DNA of 64,000 bases from Lotus japonicus (taxonomy: Eukaryota; Streptophyta; Magnoliopsida; Fabales; Fabaceae). A program made the translations under genes and the position numbers. Of this stretch, positions 56,814-64,000 are shown piece by piece. The notes beneath the pieces are model-generated. The model was not told where the DNA came from, did not search any database, and was given only the letters and a program-made list of their open reading frames with translations. Within the stretch, counting starts at the first letter, position 1. Every line of letters begins with the position of its first letter. The stretch spans positions 15,266,150 to 15,330,149 of the forward strand of contig NC_080042.1 of NCBI RefSeq assembly GCF_012489685.1, in the 5' to 3' direction.

Positions 56814-57350
56814 CACAATAACCTGAAAGCTTATACTCTGAAGTTTTCTTATACATCAAGCCAAGGTTAGTGGTGCCTTTCAGATATCTCAGGATCCTCT
56901 TAAAAGCAGTTAAGTGAGTTTCCCTCGGATCTGATTGGAAACGAGAACATAGATGAACACTAAACAGAATATCTGGCCTAGATGCAGTTAAGTATAGAAG
57001 TGATCCTATCATACCCCGATAGAGCTTTTGACAAACTTTACCACTTGCATCTTCTTTCTCCAGGATACATGTAGGATGCATTGGAGTCTTGGCAATTGTA
57101 GATTCTGTTATGTTGAACTTCTTCAGAAGTTCTTTAGTGTACTTGCTCTGATGAATGTACGTTCCTTCTGGTGTTTGATCAACTTGTATACCCAGAAAGT
57201 ACTTGAGTTCTCCCATCATACTCATTTCAAATTCAGCCTGCATCATCTCAGAAAATTCTTTGCATAGAGATTGATTAGCAGAACCAAATATAATATCATC
57301 AACATAAATTTGCACAATTAAGATATCATCTTTGTAAGTTTTTCAAAAGA
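56814..57350 (-). pseudogene. SIRE RT, C-terminal part (minus element)
   Basis: Minus strand: KDDILIV, MQIYVDDIIFGSANQS, MMGELKYFLGIQVDQTPEGT, RGMIGSLLYLTASRPDI, SGYCDA. It ends at the nested plus element and continues in 50229-50693. Its upstream end is fused to the integrase C-terminus region near 57350 by a deletion that removed the RT N-terminal half. Confidence 0.88.
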
Positions 57351-57397
57351 GAGTGTGAATTAGAGGGACCAGCTTCTTCTGGTTCATCTTCCTCTGG

Positions 57398-58600
57398 CTA
57401 AGCTTCCTCTGGAGTTTCGCCTTTGTCAGGAACATTTATACTTAAATCTGCAAACTTTTCAACTAGCTTTGACTGATCAGAGTCAAGCTTATCATCAAAT
57501 CTAACATGAATAGATTCTTCAATAGTTTTAGCATCAGTATTATAAAATCTTAAACCTTTAGAGCGATCAGAGTAACCAAGTAATACACATTTAGAAGACT
57601 TAGCATCAAACTTATGCAATCTATCCTTAGTGTTAAGAACATAACAAACACAACCAAAAGGACGAAAATAAGAAATGTTGGGTTTTATGTTCTTCCACAA
57701 TTCATAGGGAGTCTTATTCAGAATTGGTCTCACAGAGATTCTGTTCTGAATGTAACATGTTGTGTTTACTGTCTCTGCCCAAAAGTGCTTAGCCATGCCA
57801 GTTTCTTGAAGCATGGTTCTAGCCATCTCCTGAAGAGTTCTGTTCTTCCTCTCAACAACCCTATTTTGTTGAGGAGTTCTGGGACAAGATAAATCATGTG
57901 CAATTTCATAGGAATCAAACAGACTCTCAAACTTGTCATTCTCAAACTCTCCACCATGGTCACTTCTGACACGCACAATCCTACAAGCCTTCTCGTTTTG
58001 CACTTGGGCTATGAAGGTAGAGAACACAGAATGAGACTCATCCTTGCGGGTTAGAAATTTTACCCATGTCCAACGACTATAGTCGTCAACAATGACCATC
58101 CCATATCTCTTGCCACCTATAGACTCAGTTTTTACTGGTCCAAACAGGTCGATATGCAGAAGTTCCAACGGCCTTGAGGTTGAGACAACATTCTTTGCCT
58201 TGAAAGGGACTTTTGTGAATTTTCCTTTCTGACATGCTTCACAAAGAGCGTCTGAAGAAAACTTCAGAGTGGGTAAGCCCCTGACAAGGTTGAGCTTACT
58301 CAGCTGAGAGATCTTTCTCATACTGGTATGCCCTAACCGTCTATGCCATACGCACTGCTCTTCATTAACAGAAAGAAGGCACTTCACATTCTGAGATTCC
58401 AACTCAGATAATCTGATCTTATAAATGTTGTTCTTCCTCTTGCTGTTAAAGAGAACAGAGCTATCGATCTGACTTACAGCCCGGCAGGACTTTTGATTGA
58501 AAATAACATCATAACCCTTGTCAGCTAATTGACTTATAGACAATAAGTTATGAGTTAAGCCGTCTACCAATAAAACATTGTCAATGCATGGTCTACACAA
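57398..58600 (-). pseudogene. SIRE integrase (minus element), near intact
   Basis: A 400-residue open frame. GAG-pre-integrase segment with zinc ligands (WHRRLGHTSMRKISQLSKL, CEACQKGKF), core Asp in LLHIDLFGPV, Asp in RVRSDHGGEFEND and Glu in RVVERKNRTLQEMA, then FGCVCYVLNTKDRLHKF and KCVLLGYSDRSKGLRFYN. All three catalytic residues are present. The protease upstream is damaged and the RT downstream deleted, so it cannot be made in a normal polyprotein. Confidence 0.9.
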
Positions 58601-60062
58601 ATAGTACCAGTACCAACAATTTTACCCTTTTTCGTTGCCACCAAAGCCAACTTCGCCTCCAGGCTTAAGTTTTAGCTCTTGGAACATACGCCTTTCTCCC
58701 GTCATGTGACGCGAGCATCCACTGACAAGATACCATGATTGGTGTTTCAGTGGAGCTATCAAGGATATCTGCAACATAGATAATCTTGTCCTTAGGTACC
58801 CACTTTCTGGGTCCTCTCTTGTTAGTTACCTCAGAGGTTCTGATCACCTTGGGTTTCTCAACATGATAGTGTAAATGAATTTTTGCATGATATTTAGACA
58901 TGGAGAATGTTCCCTTTTTGAGAGGGGGGTTAGCAACTTTAACAGGTAATGGTTCAGGCAATATAGTACCAGAGGTAACAAAGCATTCATATAATGATTT
59001 ACCCTTAGGCATAGAAGGCTCATTTCTATTAGGTTTAGAATAGCCAATGTCATGCATTCCATTTCTGCTTACGCCATAGATCATTGAAGCCATTAAGCTT
59101 CTGTCTACGCTTTTAGCTAGGAATCTTTGAAAGAATTTTTCATATTTAGATTCATGTTTACTATCAGAGGCATCACAAGCAATTATTTCTTCTAACTTAG
59201 CAATCTGATTCTTAAGTACAGAGTTAGAATTTACTAAAGCATGATTATTATTTTTCAACTCAGAAATAATTTTCTCATGTTCAGAAGGAGTCTTAGAAGC
59301 AGCAGAGAAATCATTTTTCAACTTTTTATGTTTAGTCAATAAGGAGTTATACTTATCCATGATATCAGACAAAGCATGTTTTAGTTCAGAGGTTGAGAAA
59401 GAAGCGAATACCTCATTTTCATCGTCTGAGTTAGGATCTTCTTCTGATGCTGAGTCAGAGTCTGTTTCATCTTTTGACTCTGCTTCTTTGTCTTTGACAA
59501 TAGCCATGAGTCCTTGAACTTCACCATCAGAGTCAACATCCTCTGACTCTGATTCGTCAAAAGTCACCATCAGACTTTTCTTTGTCTTGAAGTGCTTCTT
59601 AGGCTTCTTGTCCTTTTTCTGCTTTGGACAGTCACTTTTGTAGTGCCCTGATTCTTTGCACTCGAAACATGTGACTTCCTTAATTGAGGACTTCTTCTGA
59701 CCTGATGAGGATTCAGACTTTCCTTTGGCCTTTCCAGAGCCTCTGTACTTGCTCTGGCTGTGTTTCCAGATGCGGTTGAGCCTTTTTGAGATCAGAGTCA
59801 GCTCATCTTCATCAGAATCTTCTAATGCTTCGTCAGATTCTTCTGCTTCAGCTTGGAGAGCTTTTGACTTCTCAGATTTAGCTTTCTCAGATTTGGATTT
59901 CAAGGCTATAGATTTCTTCCTCAGATCCTGCATCTCTGAGCGCTTCAGCTCATGACATTTCAGTATGCTGATGAGTTCTTCTAAACTCATATGCTCAACA
60001 TCTCTTGTAAGCTCTATTGAAGTCACTAAAGGCATCCAGCTTTTAGGAAGACTTCTGATGAC
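58601..60062 (-). pseudogene. SIRE Gag and defective protease
   Basis: Minus strand. Gag from IRSLPKSWMPLVTSIELTRD through a CCHC knuckle CFECKESGHYKSDC and a Lys- and acid-rich tail (DSDSASEEDPNSDDENE). The N-terminal half of Gag is missing beyond the junction at 60062. The gag frame stays open to 58665 while the protease motif lies in the +1 frame as WYLVSGCSRHMTG, where the catalytic Asp of DSG is Val. A further frame disturbance near 58620-58640 (GNEKG then a stop) precedes the integrase frame. Confidence 0.85.
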
Positions 60063-62446
60063 CCTGTCACAGTCTAACACCAACTATCATTCCGATCACC
60101 ATTTTTCAATATCAAGTTGATCAGGCTCAATAGCTAAAAGATGGCAACTAGAAAAAAAATAACTGGTAAGGATGTTCGAGTCACTCTCATTTCACTGTCT
60201 ATAACCTAGACACTCGTTGTAGAACCCTACATAACTCTTCCGTTAGAACACGACCTAAACTGCCTCACTGCAGTCAACCAAAACAACAAAAGTTTAAGTC
60301 AAACATGTGTTATGCTCATGCCGGTACACGCTGGTCGGCGTCCCGTCCAGGTGATCCAGATGCAACATTAACAGCTCAGACACGGGAAAACAAACTTTCC
60401 GGACACCGAGCTCAAAGGTTCCACCCACCAATTCACTCGTTCAGTAGTTCCATCTACCACCTAGTCCATTCGACGGTTCCATCCACCATCTGGTTTGTCC
60501 GATCTATGGTTCCATCCATCATATACGATCGTTGGTTCTGATAGCTCCTTTGCCGGTGTACAAAGTTACTGGTAGTAATAAATTATCGATCCCTCGAGGA
60601 TTGTGATTCAATACTAATTATATTAACTTCTAGTATTTAGATTATGAAAATAAAAACCAATTTTAAGGATTTTGAAAATTGTAACAATCACTACTAAAAA
60701 GTAAAAGCGAAAATCAAATAGTTTATGAAATCAGATGAGAAAGATAGTACTTGGGTTCTGTTTCACCTATTCGGCTTATGCCTTCATTCTAACAATGTTC
60801 ATATGAATTTAATAAACTCCTCTACGACGATTTAGCCTATGTTCTAAGATGTTGATAACTCACACGCCCTAGACTTTCAATTCAATTACTAAGTCTGTTT
60901 TACGAGCACCTAGACCAGGGAATTGAAGATTAAGTCCTATTTAAACTAGCCAACGCAATTAGGTTCTACTCTTGAATCAAGTAGTAGGGAACGCCTAATC
61001 TAATTGTTTCCTTGTTTCCCTAATTCCTAATCAACTTCCGTTCTCATAAGAATCAGTAAATTACTCGCATGCATTCAAGTATAATCAAGATAAATTGAAA
61101 CAACTACGTAAATTCTTAAATAGAATTCATATGAAGCAAAGATTCGAATCAAAACATAATCCTAAAAAGGATCCACATCCCAAGAACTAAAAGAGGTTTA
61201 GTCAAGCATGGTCATAATCAAGAATTCAAGAGAAAGAAAATAGCACCTAAAATCTCCAGTAGAAACCTTGAAAAAGCTCTCAAAACCCTAAGAAGTTTGT
61301 GATCAATTCTAATCACCAAAAGCTTAAGAAATCAAACTTCTACCAAAATATATATATATAGATCTAATTGTTTTTTCTGCAATTTTCCCTTTTCAGTTTA
61401 AAAAATCCGTTGCCTGCTGCACTCTTCACGTGGTCCCCTTTTTTCACATTTTGTCTTTTAGTTCTTCCACGTGTCAGAATCCAATTGGTCCAAGCTTTAA
61501 GTGAAGATTCCAGTGCTCCGCGGGTGCATGGTCTTTCAGTAGTTCTCAAGCTTGATTAAATCACGTGGCAAGGATAGAAACAACTACCGTTGATCTTCTG
61601 CGGGTGCACAGTAGCTCCGTGGACCTGCAGCTCCGGATCAGATCCCTTTTCCTGATTTTCTCTTTTCTTTTTATTCCGAAAATCCTAAATAAAATAACAA
61701 GATAAATCAAAATCAAATACTAAAAAGATAATAATCAATAAATAAACAACTCAAATCCTAACTAAATCTATCATTTAAAAAGTACTAATTAATAATAAGA
61801 TAAAAACTACTAAAATCTACCAAATCGTAATAAAAACTCCTAAAATCCTAAATTAATTAAAAATACGAAAATTACTTAAAATTACCATAAAAACTAATTA
61901 AAACTCAAAATATAAATATAAATTAAAAATAAAATAAAAGACCCACAAAAATACCCTTATAACCCCGGGTCAACAGGTTCCATCCACCAATCCCGTTTTT
62001 TCTGATGCTTCCATCCACCATCTCGGTCTGACCAATGGTTCCATCCACCATTCCTGCTTCACCGATGGTTCCATCTGCCATCTCATCGACCTTGATGGTT
62101 CCATCCGCCATCTCATCGACCTTGATGGTTCCATCCACCATCTCGATCGACGCACTCCGTTCACTGGCTCCATCCGCCATCCTTTCTTAGCTCATGGTTC
62201 CATCCACCATCTTTGCTAAGTGAGGAAAAATCAGGAGTGTAACACAATCACACAAAACACCACAAAAACGTAAGGAAGACATTGAGTCGGTCAGTGTTCT
62301 CCCCCGACTCTATGACTCAACAATGAGCCTTCAGCACACCAAATCACATCACACACATAAATCACAAACCATTCACAAAATGAAATAATACCAAATATTA
62401 TTTATTTTACCAAGTCTGACACAAAGTCTCGATGTGGTCAGACGTG
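60063..62446 (-). repeat. Second copy of the 44557-45569 segment, with a solo LTR inserted
   Basis: From CCTGTCACAGTCTAACACC the sequence follows 44557 onward with a few percent differences (for example ACTCGTTGTAGAACCC against ACTCTTCGTAGAACCC). The junction with gag has about six bases of shared sequence (CCTGTC). It contains the minisatellite with fewer units, split by the solo LTR at 60539-61975. Confidence 0.85.
60539..61975 (-). mobile_element. Solo LTR, 1437 bp, Tat/Athila-like gypsy
   Basis: Ends TGATAGCTCC and CGGGTCAACA with exact 5-bp duplication GGTTC (60534-60538, 61976-61980). The uninterrupted site exists at 45030-45050. In minus orientation it starts TGTTGACCCGGGG, has a TATA run (ATATATATAT at about 61350-61360) and ends with CCTCGAGGGATCGATAATT and TGTACACCGGC, a layout I associate with Tat/Athila LTR ends; that family call is inference. 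Confidence 0.85.
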
Positions 62447-62865
62447 TGTAAGATCAAGTTTTGATCGTGTAGTACAACTCTATGTTTTGATGATTACAAG
62501 TTAACATTTTAGTATGAACAATTATGGTACTCTAACGTGTTTTCTGAGTGTGCTCTTAACAGGCTCTGACCCTATCTTAATCTCACACAAAGCAGAAGCA
62601 CTGTGCTTAAAGAGTGACCCTAGCAACGCTTTCGCAATCTTTGTGTTCAATCTGAACAGTAGAAAAGCTTCATAAGATCTGAAGTTAATCAAGCTCTGAT
62701 ATGGACTCAACTCACTTGAAGTTATGAAGATCCAGACGTTCTGATAACCCAGACACACTGAAGGTTCAGATGTTCTGATGGTGTAGAAGACTCTGAAGAT
62801 CCAGAAGCTGAAAAGTGAAGACTCTGAAGTCCAGAAGCAAAATGGCTCTGAAGACCAAGTACTTC
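62447..62865 (+). repeat. SIRE LTR start fragment, 419 bp (second copy)
   Basis: Same length and same ends as 45570-45988, followed at the same point by a minus-oriented SIRE LTR. This is strong evidence that 60063-64000 and 44557-47121 descend from one duplicated segment. Confidence 0.82.
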
Positions 62866-64000
62866 TGAAGGTATGAAAAACGGTAGAAAGGGGGGGGGGT
62901 TTGAATAACGTTTTCAGTATAAAACTTCCACCTTAAGATTTTATCAAATCTTTCGAGAACAAATAAAGTGCTTAAGATAAGAGATAGAAAAGCACACAAG
63001 GATTTTATCATGATTCACTTGATGAATCACTCAAGCTAGTCCAGTCCACCCGTTAAGGTGATTTCTTCCTTCTTAGAATGAAGGCAATCCACTAATCAGG
63101 TAATTGTTACAACTCCACATGAAACCTACAAGTGACTAACAATACACTGACTTAGCTCACACTAAGATTCACTCTCTTAGTCTTCTCTAGGATCCGATCA
63201 ACCTTGATCTCCTAAAGGTAACCTAAACAACTGTTTAAGAAATATTGTTTACAAAGAAATTGCTTCTAAAATGCTTGTAGTAAACACAATGAATTCAAAG
63301 ATGAAAGAATTCTTAGAAGGTTTGAATATAGCTTGCGCGTATGAGATTCTCCCAACCGCATCTTTCAATCTTCAGCCTCTATTTATACTCAAAGGATTAG
63401 GGTTTGAACATTGCATGGGAATGCTACCGTTGGAGGGCAGTCCTGGAATTTCCAGCTTCTGATGTGGCTGAGAATGTTAGGTTAGGTCGTTAGGATAGTA
63501 CATTTGCTTTTGTACTTTCGATAGTGACATGACCTTTAACCTAGTAGACTTCTGATCAGAGGAATGCTTCGTGTTGGAACTTGTGAAGCTCGTTGATCAG
63601 AGTCAGAGGGAAGCATGGATCCTCTGACCGTTGTATCTTCTAATTCTGAACTCAGAGGAGAAGTACTTGGTCTTCAGAGCCATTATGCTTCTGGACTTCA
63701 GAGTCTTCACTTTTCAGCTACTGGATCTTCAGAGTCTTCTACACCATCAGAACATCCGAACCTTCAGAGTGTCTGGGTTGTCAGAACGTCTGGATCTTCA
63801 GAACTTCAAGTGACTGAGTCCATATTAGAGCTTGTTGACTTCAGATCTTCTGCAGGTTTTCTACTGTTCAGATTGAACATAGAGTTTGCGAAAGCGTTGT
63901 TTGGAACACTCTTTAAGCACAGTGCTTCTGATTTGTGTGAGATTGGATTAAGGTCAGAGCCTGTAAGAGCACACTCCGAAAAACACGTTAGAGTACCATA
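62866..64000 (-). repeat. Minus-oriented SIRE LTR (second copy), cut by the window end
   Basis: Follows 45989 to about 47121 with a few percent differences. The LTR start (right end) is outside the window. Confidence 0.85.

Larger units (their letters stand above)
45989..60062 (-). mobile_element. SIRE/Maximus-type Ty1/copia retrotransposon, minus strand, nested and truncated
   Basis: Minus-strand order: gag (cut at 60062), protease, integrase, RT (N-terminal half lost), RNase H, env-like ORF (N-terminal part lost), antisense ORF, polypurine tract and 3' LTR (45989-47197). A plus-strand relative (50694-56808) inserted in RNase H with duplication AGCAT. The 5' LTR is absent at 60062, where the duplicated segment starts instead. 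An extra ORF after RNase H is characteristic of the SIRE lineage. Confidence 0.88.

Overview
This is a stretch of plant nuclear DNA, dominated by nested transposable elements, with only two recognisable host loci. The plant assignment rests on plant-type LTR retrotransposons with initiator-tRNA-Met primer sites, a plant L1 LINE carrying an RNase H domain, a tRNA-derived SINE, CACTA and hAT elements, and gene remnants whose closest remembered relatives are plant proteins. A legume is my best guess from the style of the SIRE and Tekay-like elements, with low confidence. I saw no rRNA, tRNA, CRISPR or prokaryotic feature.

Region by region. (1) 1-9505: a minus-strand Ty3/gypsy chromovirus-like element. 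Its 5' LTR is about 3.9 kb and its 3' LTR is cut by the window edge. Gag and protease are damaged, most of RT is gone, and the integrase has one stop. The two LTR copies differ at only two sites in 1301 bp, so it looks young and was probably moved in trans. (2) 9506-15054: gene-poor, AT-rich DNA with a 37-bp minisatellite, a 200-bp tandem duplication carrying paired small ORFs, and microsatellites. (3) 15100-17163: a minus-strand host gene for a SANT-domain nuclear protein. (4) 20104-35460: the 3' half of a plus-strand nucleotidyltransferase-like gene (PAP/OAS1 type). It is broken by a hAT element (20361-21361) and a Ty1/copia element (22034-34047). The copia element itself contains two solo LTRs and an L1 LINE (26252-32018). 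(5) 36339-37420: a SINE and a LINE RNase H remnant. (6) 38373-44340: a large inverted repeat of two opposed LTRs. One arm holds a CACTA element with a captured first exon of cyclase-associated protein. (7) 44341-64000: a Tekay-like remnant with a 30-bp minisatellite, then a minus-strand SIRE-type copia (45989-60062) into which a plus-strand SIRE (50694-56808) inserted. From 60063 the sequence restarts as a second copy of 44557 onward, which suggests a tandem duplication of about 15.5 kb; this copy carries a later solo LTR (60539-61975).

How the parts work together: most coding pieces are dead gag/pol genes, and the window reads as a layered insertion history that can be ordered from target-site duplications. 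The most unusual signals are two. One is a small antisense ORF with its own conserved TATA box near the 3' end of both SIRE copies. The other is an ORF inside the long LTR of the gypsy element that ends in a SUMO-interaction-like motif. Sequence identities quoted here were judged by eye, not by alignment software.
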